The position numbers and the translations under genes are program-made. Of a stretch of DNA of 64,000 bases, positions 1 through 9,655 are shown piece after piece. This stretch comes from Rarobacter faecitabidus (GTDB lineage Bacteria > Actinomycetota > Actinomycetes > Actinomycetales > Cellulomonadaceae): positions 62,001 through 126,000 of the forward strand of contig NZ_VFOS01000003.1 of NCBI RefSeq assembly GCF_006716265.1, read 5' to 3'. Position 1 is the first letter of the stretch; each line of letters begins with the position of its first letter. The notes under the pieces were generated by a model. That model saw only the letters and a program-made list of their open reading frames with translations. It was not told the DNA's origin and made no database searches.

Positions 1-2048
1 TGCTTGAGCGCGCACGTTTCCTCGCGATTTTCGCGTCCAATCTGGACGAGTTCTTCATGGTGCGGGTCGCCGGTCTCAAGCGACGCATCGCGACCGGTAT
101 TGCCGTGACGGCCGCGTCGGGCCTCAGCCCGCATCGGGTGCTGGAGGAGATCTCCATCCGGGCCAGCCGCCTGATGGACAGGCACGCACGCGTGTTCGCG
201 GATGAGGTGCGCCCGGCACTGCTGGCGGAAGGCATATCGATCGTCCACTGGGGCGAGCTCGGAGCAGACGAGCAGGAGCGGCTGCGGAAGTACTTCCGGC
301 GGCAGATCTTCCCCGTTCTGACTCCCCTGGCCGTCGATCCGGCTCACCCCTTCCCCTACATATCCGGGCTCTCGCTGAACCTGGCCGTGGTGGTGCGCAA
401 CCCGGCAACGGGTAAGGAACACTTCGCTCGCGTCAAGGTGCCGCCGCTCCTGCCGCGGTTCATCGCTGTGGACGACAAGGGACGCCCGAGCCCGGCCGAC
501 TCCCAGGTGGCCAACCCGGACACGGTATCGTTCGTGCCCATCGAGGAGGTCATCGCCGAACACCTCGACGTGCTGTTCCCGGGCATGGAGATCTCCGAGC
601 ACCACACCTTCCGCGTAACCCGCAACGAGGACGTGGAGGTCGAGGAGGACGACGCCGAGAACCTGCTGAAGGCCATGGAGAAGGAGTTACTGCGCCGCCG
701 GTTCGGCCCTCCGGTCCGCCTCGAGGTGGCCGAGGGCATCACCGAGCGCGTCGCCTCGATCCTGACGCGCGAGCTCGGGGTGAAGGCGTCGGAGGTTTAC
801 ACCCTGCCTGCGCCCCTTGATCTCACTGGCCTGAACTCGATCGCCGACATCGAGCGGCCGAACCTGCAGTTCCCCAAGTTCGTGCCCACCACGAACCATC
901 AACTCGCCGAGGTGGAGCGGGCCACCCCGACGAACATCTTCTCGGTGATTCGGCAGCGCGATGTGCTCCTGCATCACCCGTACGACTCGTTCTCGACGTC
1001 GGTCCAGACCTTCCTGGAGCAGGCGGCCGCGGATCCGAACGTGCTGGCGATCAAGCAGACGCTCTACCGGACCTCGGGCGACTCGCCCATCGTTGACGCA
1101 CTCATCGACGCGGCCGATGCCGGCAAGCAGGTGCTGGCGCTCGTCGAGATCAAGGCGCGCTTCGACGAGCAGGCGAACATCTCGTGGGCTCGCAAGCTCG
1201 AGCATGCTGGCGTGCACGTCGTGTACGGCATCGTGGGCCTGAAGACACACTGCAAACTGTCCCTCGTGGTGCGCCAGGAAGCGGACGGGCTGCGGCGTTA
1301 CGTCCACGTGGGCACTGGGAACTACCACCCGAAGACGGCTCGCCTCTACACGGACCTCGGGCTGCTGACCTGCGACCCCACCGTCGGGCAGGACGTCACG
1401 CGCCTGTTCAACCAGCTCTCGGGCTACGCACCGCAGACCAAGTTCTCCCGCCTGCTGGTGGCCCCGCGCACCGTCCGGGTGGGGCTGATCGCCCGCATCG
1501 AACGCGAACGCCGCGCCGCCTTGGCCGGGCGCAAGGCCTGGATCAAGATCAAGGTCAACTCGGTCGTGGATGAGCAGACGATCGATGCCCTGTATCGCGC
1601 CTCACAGGCGGGCGTCGAGATCGACATCGTGGTGCGCGGCATCTGCTCCATCCGGCCCGGCGTCCCGGGCCTCTCGGAGACGATCCGCGTCCGCTCGATC
1701 CTCGGCCGATACCTGGAACACTCGCGCGTGTTCGCATTCGCCAACTCCGGCGGCCCCGCGATCGGTGACGGGCCAGAGGCCGGACCTGAGGTGTACATCG
1801 GCTCCGCCGACCTGATGCATCGCAACCTTGACCGGCGCGTGGAGGCGCTCGTCCGCATCGACGATCCCGGCCACATCGACTACCTGCTGTGGCTGCTGGA
1901 CGAATCGACCTCCGACCACACCTCCTCGTGGCACTTGGACGAATCAGGGCGCTGGGATCGCGTGAATCTGGGTGAGGACGGACCCCTGATCGATCTGCAG
2001 TCCGAACTCATCGCGCGCCAGCGCCGCCAACTGTCGTCGGGCCGCTGA
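1..2048 (+). CDS. ppk1: Polyphosphate kinase 1 (5' end missing)
   Basis: Makes inorganic polyphosphate from ATP and reverses the reaction. The frame is already open at base 3, reading [18 protein letters not shown], the conserved N-terminal region of PPK1, so only a short N-terminal piece lies outside the window and the ATG at 57 is internal. The [11 protein letters not shown] segment near base 1300 carries the phospho-accepting His, and AIKQTLYRT near 1050 is a typical family block. The C-terminal kinase domain reaches [15 protein letters not shown], as in full-length enzymes. Its stop codon overlaps the start of the MutT1-like gene by one base, so the two are probably co-transcribed. Identification is secure; only the true start is unknown. 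Confidence 0.96.
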   Translation, partial: LERARFLAIFASNLDEFFMVRVAGLKRRIATGIAVTAASGLSPHRVLEEISIRASRLMDRHARVFADEVRPALLAEGISIVHWGELGADEQERLRKYFRRQIFPVLTPLAVDPAHPFPYISGLSLNLAVVVRNPATGKEHFARVKVPPLLPRFIAVDDKGRPSPADSQVANPDTVSFVPIEEVIAEHLDVLFPGMEISEHHTFRVTRNEDVEVEEDDAENLLKAMEKELLRRRFGPPVRLEVAEGITERVASILTRELGVKASEVYTLPAPLDLTGLNSIADIERPNLQFPKFVPTTNHQLAEVERATPTNIFSVIRQRDVLLHHPYDSFSTSVQTFLEQAAADPNVLAIKQTLYRTSGDSPIVDALIDAADAGKQVLALVEIKARFDEQANISWARKLEHAGVHVVYGIVGLKTHCKLSLVVRQEADGLRRYVHVGTGNYHPKTARLYTDLGLLTCDPTVGQDVTRLFNQLSGYAPQTKFSRLLVAPRTVRVGLIARIERERRAALAGRKAWIKIKVNSVVDEQTIDALYRASQAGVEIDIVVRGICSIRPGVPGLSETIRVRSILGRYLEHSRVFAFANSGGPAIGDGPEAGPEVYIGSADLMHRNLDRRVEALVRIDDPGHIDYLLWLLDESTSDHTSSWHLDESGRWDRVNLGEDGPLIDLQSELIARQRRQLSSGR

Positions 2049-3070
2049 TGGGACCGACTTCGCTGCGAATCGTCGACATGTCAGCCGATATTGATCGCGA
2101 CGCCATCGATATCGCGCCGGTCGTTCAAGCCGCGGGGAGCCTGCCCTGGCGCGTCAAGGATGGCGAGTTGCAGGTGCAGTTGATCCACCGGCCGCGCTAC
2201 AACGACTGGTCCTGGCCGAAAGGGCGCCTGAACAAGGGTGAGCCGCAGCCGGTGGGCGCGGTCCGTGAGACGGCCGAGGAAACCGGCAAACCTGTTTCCC
2301 TCGGGATCCCGCTGCCCGGGCTGCAGTACCTGTTGGCGGATGGGCGCGTTAAGCGGGTGCACTACTGGGCGGCGACGCGCGCTCCGAAGTCCGCGCCGGT
2401 CGTCGCGGCACGGTTCCCCGTGCCCGCGGTTGATCCCGACGAGATCGACGGCCGCAAGTGGCTGTCGGTCGCCGAGGCATTGGAGCGCCTCACACGTCGC
2501 GCCGACCAGATCCCCCTCAAAGAGCTGATCTCGGCCCACGAATCGGGCCACCTGCGGACGCGTCCGCTGATCATCGCCCGGCACGGCAAGGCGATCGATC
2601 GCAGTTCGTGGGATGGGGACGAGGCCACCCGGCCGCTCACTCCGTTTGGTTCGGGTCAGGCCGACGCGCTCACTCAACTGCTCGCGGCGTTCGACGTGAC
2701 GCGGGTGCTGACGAGTCCGTGGCGGCGCTGCGCCGCAACCGTCGAACCGTTCGCGACGGCGACGGGCCTGACCCCGGAGGCGGCGCCCGAACTCACGGAG
2801 CACGCTCATGAGAGGTCGCGGAAGTCCGTGCGCGCCCTCGTCGAGAACCTGGTTGCCGACGCGCCCGGCGCGGTCCTGTGCACGCACCGCCCGGTGCTGC
2901 CCACGATCTTCGAGGTGCTGCGGGAATCCGCGCGCCCCAAGGTGGCGCGCGCTCTACCCAAGGCCACGCCCTATCTTCAGCCCGGCGGTTGCCTGGTCGC
3001 GCACATCGCGGACACCGCGAAAGGGCCGCGCATCGTGGCGTTCGAGCGCTTCAAGCCGACGCTCTGGTAG
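2048..3070 (+). CDS. mutT1: MutT1-like Nudix hydrolase fused to histidine phosphatase
   Basis: Two-domain enzyme of the actinobacterial MutT1 type, which clears oxidised nucleotides such as 8-oxo-GTP and related dinucleotides. A full Nudix box (G-x5-E-x7-REtaEEtG) is encoded around 2220-2290. The C-terminal half begins with the phosphohistidine motif ARHGK near 2580 and has the second His in CTHRPVLP, as in SixA/phosphoglycerate-mutase-like phosphatases. Length (340 aa) fits the fusion family. The ATG at 2048 overlaps the ppk1 stop (TGATG); an ATG at 2081 is an alternative start. The ppk1-mutT1 order is common in actinobacteria. Substrate assignment comes from the family. Confidence 0.9.
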   Translation: MGPTSLRIVDMSADIDRDAIDIAPVVQAAGSLPWRVKDGELQVQLIHRPRYNDWSWPKGRLNKGEPQPVGAVRETAEETGKPVSLGIPLPGLQYLLADGRVKRVHYWAATRAPKSAPVVAARFPVPAVDPDEIDGRKWLSVAEALERLTRRADQIPLKELISAHESGHLRTRPLIIARHGKAIDRSSWDGDEATRPLTPFGSGQADALTQLLAAFDVTRVLTSPWRRCAATVEPFATATGLTPEAAPELTEHAHERSRKSVRALVENLVADAPGAVLCTHRPVLPTIFEVLRESARPKVARALPKATPYLQPGGCLVAHIADTAKGPRIVAFERFKPTLW

Positions 3071-3114
3071 GGAGCAGGCAAGAGTGCCTTTGCCGAGGGG
3101 CGCGAGCGCCTGCC

Positions 3115-4119
3115 CTAACCCAGGATGCCGTGCAGGATCCAGTAGCTCACCGCGCCGACGATCGCCGCGGCAGGGATGGTCAGAACCCATGCGACCACGA
3201 TATTCTTCGCGACACCCCAGCGGACCGCGGAGAGGCGCTTCGTAGCACCCACGCCCATGATCGCGGACGTGATCGTGTGGGTGGTCGAGATGGGCGCGTG
3301 CAGCGCGTACGCGTTCACGTAGAGGACGATCGCCGACACCGACTCGGCGACGAAGCCGCGCGCCGGGTCGAGCTCGATGATGCGACGCCCGAGCGTGCGC
3401 ATGATGCGCCACCCGCCGGAGTAGGTCCCCGCGGAGATCGCCAGCGCTGCCGAGATCTTGACCCAGAACGGGATCGCGTCGCCCTTTCCGTAGTAGCCGC
3501 CGGCGACGAGCGCGAGCATGATGATGCCCATCGTCTTCTGCGCGTCCTGGAGGCCGTGCCCCAGTGCCATGGCAGCTGCCGAGGCGGTCTGCGCGATGCG
3601 GAACCGGCGGTTGGTCGGGTTGGGGCGCGCCTTGCGCACGAGCCAGAGCACACCGACCATCACCAGGAAGGCGAGGGTGAATCCGACGATCGGCGAGACG
3701 AACATCGGGATGACGACCTTGTCGGTGATCGCCTTCCAGAAGACGGGCACGCCAGCCGCAAGGCCGACCCCCGTCAGGCCGCCGATCAGGGCGTGGGTGG
3801 AGGACGACGGCAGGCCGAACCACCAGGTGATGAGGTTCCACCCGATGGCGCCGACCAGCGCCGCAAGGACCAGAATGAGTGAGCTGTGGATCGGCTGGCC
3901 ATCGATGTTGACGATCGAGTGCGCAATGGTCTCCGCAACATGCGTGCCGAGCATGGCTCCCAGCAGGTTGCAGATCGCCGCCATGATGAGCGCCGCGCGC
4001 GGCGTCAGCGCACGGGTGCCGATCGAGGTCGCGATCGCGTTGGCGGCGTCGTGGAAGCCGTTGGTGAAATCGAAGGCGAGCGCGAGAAGGACAACGATGA
4101 TGACGAGGGCGAACTCCAC
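3115..4119 (-). CDS. pit: Low-affinity inorganic phosphate transporter Pit
   Basis: Integral membrane phosphate permease of the PiT family (334 aa). The N terminus has the hallmark FDFTNGFHDAANAIATSI block, repeated in divergent form in the second half (GHGLQDAQKTMGII), which is the inverted-repeat architecture of PiT carriers. Many hydrophobic segments span the protein. It lies 7 bp downstream of the DUF47 gene on the same strand, the usual regulator-transporter pairing. It is convergent with mutT1, with a 44 bp gap. Together with ppk1 this makes a small phosphate/polyphosphate neighbourhood. Confidence 0.95.
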   Translation of the reverse strand: MEFALVIIVVLLALAFDFTNGFHDAANAIATSIGTRALTPRAALIMAAICNLLGAMLGTHVAETIAHSIVNIDGQPIHSSLILVLAALVGAIGWNLITWWFGLPSSSTHALIGGLTGVGLAAGVPVFWKAITDKVVIPMFVSPIVGFTLAFLVMVGVLWLVRKARPNPTNRRFRIAQTASAAAMALGHGLQDAQKTMGIIMLALVAGGYYGKGDAIPFWVKISAALAISAGTYSGGWRIMRTLGRRIIELDPARGFVAESVSAIVLYVNAYALHAPISTTHTITSAIMGVGATKRLSAVRWGVAKNIVVAWVLTIPAAAIVGAVSYWILHGILG

Positions 4120-4126
4120 CGGTCGG

Positions 4127-4741
4127 TCACGCTTCCTTGACGGCGATCGTCTCGACGAAGTTAGCGGTCTTCTCGAACGCGTCCGCCGCCTTCTCGAGCA
4201 CCTCGACGACCTCGCGCAGCTTCATCAGTTCGATGGGGTCGGAGATCTCGTCGAACATGTGGGACAGGAGTTTGCGGTACGCCTTGTCGGCCTGGTTCTC
4301 GAGCCGGTTGATCTCGACCCAGTAGTCGTGCAGCTCGCTCATGGAGCGCAGGCGGGGCATGGCCGTGGCGGTGAGCTCAGCCATGCGGCGCAGGATCTCG
4401 ACCTGGTCCTCGACCCGGTCGGGCAGTTCGTTGATCTTGTAGAGCACAATGCGCTCGGCGGCCTCGTCCATGTAGTCGAGGCAATCGTCCAGCGCCGACG
4501 CGAGGTTGTAGATGTCGTCACGGTCGAACGGCGTCACGAACGAGGAGTTCAGTCGCTTGATGATCGCGTGTGTCGCCTCATCGCCCTTGTGCTCGATCTC
4601 GCTCATCTGCTTGACGAGTTTCTTGCGGTCGCCGTTGTCGGCCCCGAGAATCTGAGCGAGGATGTTCGATCCCGTAACCAGGTGCCCAGCGGACTCGGCA
4701 AGTAGGTCAAAGAAGGTGTTGTCGCGCGGGGTCAATCGCAC
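4127..4741 (-). CDS. DUF47 (PhoU-like) Pit accessory protein
   Basis: All-helical PhoU-like protein of the DUF47 family, normally the partner of Pit permeases. RLTPRDNTFFDLLAESAGHL at the N terminus and the EIEHKGDEATHAIIKRL helix with its metal-binding E/D pattern are diagnostic. I chose the GTG at 4741, which gives 204 aa and starts VRLTPRD as relatives do. A GGAG lies about six bases upstream. The longer start at 4798 adds a tail not expected in the family. It precedes pit by 7 bp and probably shares its transcript. Confidence 0.92.
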   Translation of the reverse strand: MRLTPRDNTFFDLLAESAGHLVTGSNILAQILGADNGDRKKLVKQMSEIEHKGDEATHAIIKRLNSSFVTPFDRDDIYNLASALDDCLDYMDEAAERIVLYKINELPDRVEDQVEILRRMAELTATAMPRLRSMSELHDYWVEINRLENQADKAYRKLLSHMFDEISDPIELMKLREVVEVLEKAADAFEKTANFVETIAVKEA

Positions 4742-5129
4742 AGCGTTCTCCGTAATTCGGTGAGGGACTTCGGCGGTGACAATCAAGCGCCGACGCACTC
4801 ACAATAACCGGTAAACGGCGCTTGGACATAGTACGAACGGCGGATGGCTTTTTGCCGTCGAGCGGACCGCTGCAATGCCGCCGTTTCCCGTGGACGAGCG
4901 CTCCGTACCGACCGGCAAATCCCGCTGCGCTGGGAGCCGCCCTCGCAGGGCCCGCACGGAACGCGGAGTGCCGGACACGTTGCGGAGCGGGCGGGACCGC
5001 GAGCGACGGCCGGGCCGCAGAGCGAGGGGAAAGATAAAGCGACGCCAGGTTGGGAGCGCCTCTCGGCGCGTGGCCGCTCGAAGCGGCTGAAGTTGGAGCC
5101 CGGGGCTACCGCAACCTGACGTCGCCCTC
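4742..5129. other. Gene-free stretch upstream of the DUF47-pit operon
   Basis: This 388 bp interval separates the leftward DUF47-pit pair from the leftward hypothetical gene at 5130. Short open frames on both strands lack coding character. I see no tRNA, repeat or strong hairpin. It should contain the promoter of the DUF47-pit operon, but I could not identify a convincing -35/-10 pair or Pho box by eye. Confidence 0.4.
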
Positions 5130-5780
5130 TTAGTCTAACCGGCCAGCGCGCCAAAGACCTGCCGCTTCGTCCAACTCGGCGGCCGTGCGGTCCATTGCGG
5201 CCGCGGCGAAGGTGAGACGCCGGGAGTGCTCGTCCCCCACCAGGTCCAATCCGTCGGCGTCGTACGCCGCACCCACCGCGAGCAGTCGGCAAAAGGCGGC
5301 AGCGCGCTCGAGCGCGACGTCGAGCTCGCCGGTGTAAACGCCGCCGAGGACCGCGTCGGCGAGCCTACGCAGATCCTCCGGTCCGGGAACCGCGGCAGCG
5401 CCGGCGATGGCCTCCGCGACAGGTGCGACCTGGATGCCGTAGCGATACCGCCGGGCGGTGTCCTCGGGGCTTCGGCGGACGAACTCGCGCAGCATGTAGA
5501 GCCGCCACAGCGCGCCTGGCAACGTGTCGGGTGCGGCGTCGGCCCACAGTTCGGCCACCATGTCGAGCCCTTCGAGGTCGACCAGGCGAATGAGCCGGTC
5601 AACGACCTCGGGGTCCTCGCTCGAGCGGGCGCCGTGGACGATGACGCCCGCAGTCGTGTGCGCGATCTCGGAGCGCAGCGCAGGGTCGAGGTCGCCGGGG
5701 ATCTGGTCCGCGTCGCGCGGGTTGAGCGATGCGGGCCGGCGCGGGCGGCTGCGCGGCTGGAGGTGGGCGGACGATTCCAT
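5130..5780 (-). CDS. Conserved hypothetical protein, helical
   Basis: A 216 aa protein beginning MESSAHLQPRSRPRRPAS, with a basic Pro/Arg-rich tail followed by a mostly helical, Ala/Leu-rich body (PEVVDRLIRLVDLEGLDMVAELW, LWRLYMLREFVRRSPEDTARRYR). No catalytic motif, signal peptide or membrane segment is visible. The ATG at 5780 has an AGGG-type ribosome site; a GTG at 5798 would add six residues. Codon use looks like native high-GC DNA, so I consider it a real gene of unknown function. Confidence 0.7.
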   Translation of the reverse strand: MESSAHLQPRSRPRRPASLNPRDADQIPGDLDPALRSEIAHTTAGVIVHGARSSEDPEVVDRLIRLVDLEGLDMVAELWADAAPDTLPGALWRLYMLREFVRRSPEDTARRYRYGIQVAPVAEAIAGAAAVPGPEDLRRLADAVLGGVYTGELDVALERAAAFCRLLAVGAAYDADGLDLVGDEHSRRLTFAAAAMDRTAAELDEAAGLWRAGRLD

Positions 5781-5903
5781 CGCCCTATTTTCGCGCACTT
5801 TGCCCGGGATAACGCGATGGCGGCTCTTACGGAGCCGACGGCAGTGCCGAAGGTCACACTCCCACGGGTTCCAATGGTTGCCTCAGGCAACTAATATGGC
5901 GGG

Positions 5904-7499
5904 GTGACTTCAGTTCAACTAACAACTAATGACTCCCCCGTAACTCCTATCGTCGACGCCCCTATCCGCCCGCGGCGCGAGGTACTCGAAGCGCTCTCCG
6001 GGATCCTCGTCGGTCTGTTCGTATCGGTCCTGTCCACGACGATCATCTCGTCCTCCCTGCCCGTCATCGTGTCCGATCTGGGCGGATCGCAGGCATCGTT
6101 CACCTGGATCGTGACCGCGACGCTCCTCACTTCGACAATCAGCACCCCGATCTGGGGCAAGCTCGCCGACCTCGTCGACCGCAAGCGCCTCATCCAGATC
6201 GCACTGATCATCTCCGTGGTGTCCAGCGCGTTCGCCGGCATGGCGAACGGAGTGGGTATCCACATCGCCTTCCGCGCCCTGCAGGGCATCGGTGCCGGTG
6301 GCCTCATGGCACTCGGCCCCGTGCTGATCGCGGACATCATCTCGCCGCGCGAGCGCGGTAAGTACATGGGCTACGTCGGCGCCGTGACCGGTGTCGCCAT
6401 GGTCGGCGGGCCCGTGCTCGGCGGCTTCATCACCGAGCACTTCGGCTGGCGCTGGATCTTCTACCTGACTCTTCCGTTCGCCATCGTCGCGATCATCACC
6501 ATCCAGCGCACCCTGCGCCTGCCCGTTAGCCCTCGCAAGCGCGTCCGAATCGACTACGTGGGTGCCGCGCTCATCAGCCTGGGCGTCGCCACGCTTCTGC
6601 TGTGGGTGACCTTCGCCGGCTCGGACTTCGCGTGGGCGTCGTGGCAGTCGGGGGTTATGGTCGGCGGCGCGCTGATCGCGCTGATCGCGGCCGTCATGGT
6701 CGAGTTGCGCAGTCCCGAACCACTGCTGCCGATGCATCTGTTCAAGAACCGCACCTTCGTCATCGCCGTCATCGCGAGCGCCGCGATCGGCGTCTCCCTT
6801 TTCGGTTCGTCGGTGTTCCTGAGCCAGTACATGCAGCTCGCCCGCGGCTACTCCACGATGATCGCGGGCCTCGCCTCGCTGCCGACCGTCGTCGGCATGT
6901 TCCTTGCGTCCACGATCTCCGGAAACCTCATCTCGGCATCCGGCCGGTACAAGCGGATCATGATCGCAGGCTCAACCATCCTGGTCCTGGCGCTCGCATC
7001 GTTCGGACTGGTGGACGAGAAGACGCCACTCGCAGCGATCTTCGCGTCGCTGTTCTTCGTGGGTATCGGGGTGGGCATGCTGATGCAGAACCTGGTGCTC
7101 GTCACGCAGAACTCCATCGAGATCTCCGAGATTGGCGCGGGGAGCTCGGCCGTCGCCTTCTTCCGCACGATGGGCGGCGCGATGGGCGTGGCAGCGCTCG
7201 GTTCCGTGCTCGCAGTCCGTGTTAAGGACGAGCTCATCGCCGGACTCTCGGCGATCGGCATTCCCGCTGGCTCGATGAGCGGCAGCTCGATGCCGTCGCT
7301 GTCGGAACTCGATCCGAAGTTGGTGCCGATCGTGGAGCACGCCTACGGCGTCTCCGTCCCCGAGATGTTTCTCATCGGGGCGCCCGTCGCCCTGATCGCG
7401 CTCATCGCGCTGTTCTTCCTGCGCGAGGTCCCCCTCGGGCGCCGCAGCGGCATCGAGTTGCGCGAGGAGCAGGCGGCCGGACAGACTGTCGAAGCGTGA
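5904..7499 (+). CDS. MFS multidrug exporter, DHA2 (14-TM) type
   Basis: Proton-coupled drug efflux pump of the major facilitator superfamily, 531 aa with about 14 hydrophobic segments. Visible motifs are WIVTATLLTSTISTPIWGKLADLVDRKR (motif A region, residues ~65-95), RALQGIGAGGLMALGPVLIADI (motif B) and GGPVLGGFITEHFGWRWIFYL (motif C, the antiporter signature). These place it with EmrB/QacA-like exporters. It begins with GTG at 5904. The downstream marR gene starts inside its stop codon (GTGA), so the pump is likely controlled by that regulator. The substrate is not predictable. Confidence 0.93.
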   Translation: MTSVQLTTNDSPVTPIVDAPIRPRREVLEALSGILVGLFVSVLSTTIISSSLPVIVSDLGGSQASFTWIVTATLLTSTISTPIWGKLADLVDRKRLIQIALIISVVSSAFAGMANGVGIHIAFRALQGIGAGGLMALGPVLIADIISPRERGKYMGYVGAVTGVAMVGGPVLGGFITEHFGWRWIFYLTLPFAIVAIITIQRTLRLPVSPRKRVRIDYVGAALISLGVATLLLWVTFAGSDFAWASWQSGVMVGGALIALIAAVMVELRSPEPLLPMHLFKNRTFVIAVIASAAIGVSLFGSSVFLSQYMQLARGYSTMIAGLASLPTVVGMFLASTISGNLISASGRYKRIMIAGSTILVLALASFGLVDEKTPLAAIFASLFFVGIGVGMLMQNLVLVTQNSIEISEIGAGSSAVAFFRTMGGAMGVAALGSVLAVRVKDELIAGLSAIGIPAGSMSGSSMPSLSELDPKLVPIVEHAYGVSVPEMFLIGAPVALIALIALFFLREVPLGRRSGIELREEQAAGQTVEA

Positions 7500-7978
7500 G
7501 CCCTGAACTGACCGACCAGCACACCACGCTGTTGCGCGCGCTCGCGGTCGTGATCCGCCGCGGCCGACGCATCTCGCAGCGATCGCTCAGCGGGCTCGAC
7601 ACTCGACTCGACCCGAGCACGTACTCGCTGCTCAGCTTCCTGCACCGAACCCCCGGGGCGACGCTCTCCGGGCTCGCCGGGGCGCAGGGCGTGTCGAAGG
7701 GCACCATGTCCCGGCAGGTTGCGCGCCTGGAGTCCTTCGGGCTGATCTCGCGCGACGCGGACGAGAACGATAGCCGCTCCGTCTGCCTCACACTCACGGA
7801 GGCGGGGCTGGGACTCGTCCAGGAGATGAAGACCAGGCAGATCGCTTCGCTACGCGTGGCGCTGGACGACTGGGACGAGGCCGACCTGGCGCAGTTCACG
7901 CTGCTGTTGAAGCGCTTCGCCGACGATCTGGAACGCGCCGACCCCGATCCGTGCGGTCCGCGAGCAGTCAGCAACTAA
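7496..7978 (+). CDS. MarR-family transcriptional regulator
   Basis: Winged-helix DNA-binding repressor of 160 aa. The recognition region reads LSGLAGAQGVSKGTMSRQVARLESFGLISRD, followed by the wing with DENDSRSVCLTLTEAG, a clear MarR pattern. The GTG at 7496 overlaps the exporter stop codon by four bases, implying translational coupling. By family precedent it would repress this operon until a toxic ligand binds, although no operator was located. Confidence 0.92.
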   Translation: MSPELTDQHTTLLRALAVVIRRGRRISQRSLSGLDTRLDPSTYSLLSFLHRTPGATLSGLAGAQGVSKGTMSRQVARLESFGLISRDADENDSRSVCLTLTEAGLGLVQEMKTRQIASLRVALDDWDEADLAQFTLLLKRFADDLERADPDPCGPRAVSN

Positions 7979-7996
7979 CTACCGAGCACGGGCCGA

Positions 7997-8054
7997 CACC
8001 GGTTGTGGTCGTGGAACACCCGATATCCCGTGTGTTCCACGACCACAACCGGTG
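7997..8054. terminator. 23-bp perfect inverted repeat between convergent genes
   Basis: Arms 7997-8019 and 8032-8054 are perfectly complementary over 23 bp around a 12 nt loop containing CGATATCCC. The hairpin lies between marR (rightward) and msrB (leftward), where a bidirectional terminator is expected. No T-run follows on either strand, and the stem is much longer than a usual intrinsic terminator, so it may instead be a dispersed palindromic repeat. Confidence 0.65.
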
Positions 8055-8123
8055 CTCTCACCATACGGCGTCGGGTAGATCTGGCAGGTTATCGGAGGCC
8101 GACATCCACAAGCGGTGTTCTCG

Positions 8124-8525
8124 CTAGCGCGGATCGGGCGTGAAGGTGAGCGACGCCGAGTTCATGCAGTAGCGCTGGCCCGTCGGGGTCTGGGGCGCGT
8201 CATTGAATACGTGACCCAGGTGCGAGCCGCAATTTGCGCAGCGAACCTCGGTGCGGACCATGCCGTGGGTGTAGTCGTCGATGAGCTCGACTGCGGCGTC
8301 GCCCGCCTTGAAGAAGCTGGGCCAGCCGCAGTGCGACTCGAACTTGGTGTCGGCGTCGAAGAGGTGCGCGCCGCAGGCCCGGCACGAGTATTTGCCGGGG
8401 CGGAACTCGTCCAAAAGCGCCCCAGTGCCGGGGCGCTCGGTCGCCGCCTCACGAAGGACGGAGAACTCGAAGGGCGTGAGCAGTTCGCGCCACTCCTCCT
8501 CGGACTTGTTGACTGTGTAGGTCAT
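8124..8525 (-). CDS. msrB: Peptide-methionine (R)-S-oxide reductase MsrB
   Basis: Repairs methionine-R-sulfoxide in proteins. The 133 aa protein has both zinc CxxC pairs (CRAC and CANC), the HCGWPSF block, and the catalytic Cys in RYCMNSASL. GHVFNDAP is also diagnostic. The true start is the ATG at 8525 (MTYTVNKSEEEWRE); the frame remains open upstream but that part is not family-like. It is convergent with marR and divergent from the M50 gene. Confidence 0.96.
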   Translation of the reverse strand: MTYTVNKSEEEWRELLTPFEFSVLREAATERPGTGALLDEFRPGKYSCRACGAHLFDADTKFESHCGWPSFFKAGDAAVELIDDYTHGMVRTEVRCANCGSHLGHVFNDAPQTPTGQRYCMNSASLTFTPDPR

Positions 8526-8589
8526 GTAGATCCCCTTCCCTAGCGCCTGTCTCAGTAATAACGCGCAGACGGTGTGGTGTGATTCCCCC

Positions 8590-9351
8590 ATGAGCGCATT
8601 CTTCTCGGGACTCGGCAACTGGTGGGACTCCGCGCGGGTCGTGAGCGAGCCGTTGAGCACGTCGTGGACCGTGCTGATCGGTGCGGGCGTGCTCGCGCTC
8701 ATCGTGACGCCGACGACCTGGGGATGGGTGCGACACATCATCACGATTGCGCACGAGGGCTCCCACGCCGCCATCGGGGTGCTCACCGGACGGCGGCTGC
8801 AGGGCATCCGACTGCACGCCGACACGTCCGGGCTCACGACCTCGCGCGGCAAGGCTCGCGGATTCGGGATGATCCTTACGGCGCTGGCAGGCTACCCCGG
8901 GCCCGCCGTCGCCGGGCTGATCGGCGCGGGGCTGATAGCTACCGGGCGCTACACCGCGGTGGTGTGGCTCTGGATCGTCACGCTCGCGCTCATGCTGATC
9001 TGGATCCGGAACTGGTTCGGGCTCGTGCCGATCATCGTCGCGGGGCTAGGACTGGGGCTCGTGGTGTGGCGGGGGTCCGACACTATCGTCGCGGCCGTCG
9101 CAGTGGGGCTCACCTGGCTGCTGCTGCTCGGTGCGGCAAGACCCGTTATCGAGATGCAGGCCGAGCGGCGGCGGGCGGGCGGCTCGTCGGGATCGGATGC
9201 CGACGAATTGGCGCGGCTGACCGTCCTGCCCGGCTGGTTCTGGGTCGGCCTCTTCTTCCTGTTCGTCGTTGCGGCCGGCGCCCTGGGCATCCTGTGGCTG
9301 CTCACCGGGGCGGTGAGCGTGCCGGGGGCGGTGAGCGTGCCGGGGCGGTAG
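8590..9351 (+). CDS. M50-type membrane metalloprotease
   Basis: Putative intramembrane zinc protease or M50B-like protein, 253 aa with about five membrane segments. The zinc motif HEGSH (HExxH) lies in [20 protein letters not shown], residues ~50-70. [11 protein letters not shown] segment follows, typical of actinobacterial M50 family proteins. The C terminus ends in a short Val/Gly-rich duplication ([14 protein letters not shown]). The ATG at 8590 was chosen. The substrate is unknown. Confidence 0.85.
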
Positions 9352-9511
9352 ACGGACTGGCGATGGGGGTGCCGGTACGAGCGATACCAGGGAAGGACCG
9401 GTCGCCCTGCGGCGAACTGTGCTGTCGTGTGGCGAACGGCGCATCGCGATTCGGCAAAGTGCGCGCTGTGGCGATAGGCTTTCGTGGCGTAGCGACGTGA
9501 ACGTCGACACG

Positions 9512-9537
9512 CTTCGCGCGGCCTGAGCCGCGCGAAG
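9512..9537. terminator. GC-rich hairpin abutting the tRNA gene
   Basis: Perfect 11 bp arms (9512-9522 and 9527-9537) around CTGA. The last base coincides with the first base of the tRNA. It could end the upstream transcript or be part of leader processing of the tRNA; no T-run follows. Confidence 0.4.
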
Positions 9538-9609
9538 GGCCTCTAGCTCAGTTGGTAGAGCTCCGGACTTTTAATCCGTAGGTCGTGGGTTCGAGCCCCA
9601 CGGGGCCCA
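9537..9609 (+). tRNA. tRNA-Lys (anticodon UUU)
   Basis: A 73 nt cloverleaf: acceptor stem GGGCCTC pairs with GGGGCCC, discriminator A at 9609, D-stem GCTC/GAGC, anticodon loop CTTTTAA with anticodon TTT at 9570-9572, and T-arm GTGGG-TTCGAGC-CCCAC. The anticodon stem has one C-U mismatch at its base. CCA is not encoded. The 3' half from 9568 is duplicated at 47436, so the gene is the prophage integration target and is regenerated intact by attL. Confidence 0.95.
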
Positions 9610-9611
9610 CT
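9568..9611. repeat. attL core (44 bp)
   Basis: Identical to 47436-47479. It starts in the anticodon loop of tRNA-Lys and runs through the 3' end of the gene. After one mismatch the identity resumes for 11 bp (GTTTGACCAGG, 9613-9623), so the full similarity is about 56 bp. Confidence 0.95.
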
Positions 9612-9655
9612 AGTTTGACCAGGTACTTTACTAAGCCTTGACTATTGAGGCAGTG

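Noticed and set aside
2081-2887. Long leftward open frame opposite mutT1
   Set aside because: It is the complement of a clear Nudix/phosphatase gene and has no domain features; high-GC DNA leaves such frames open.
3886-4140. Small rightward frame over the start of pit
   Set aside because: Asp/Arg-rich complement of the PiT signature region.
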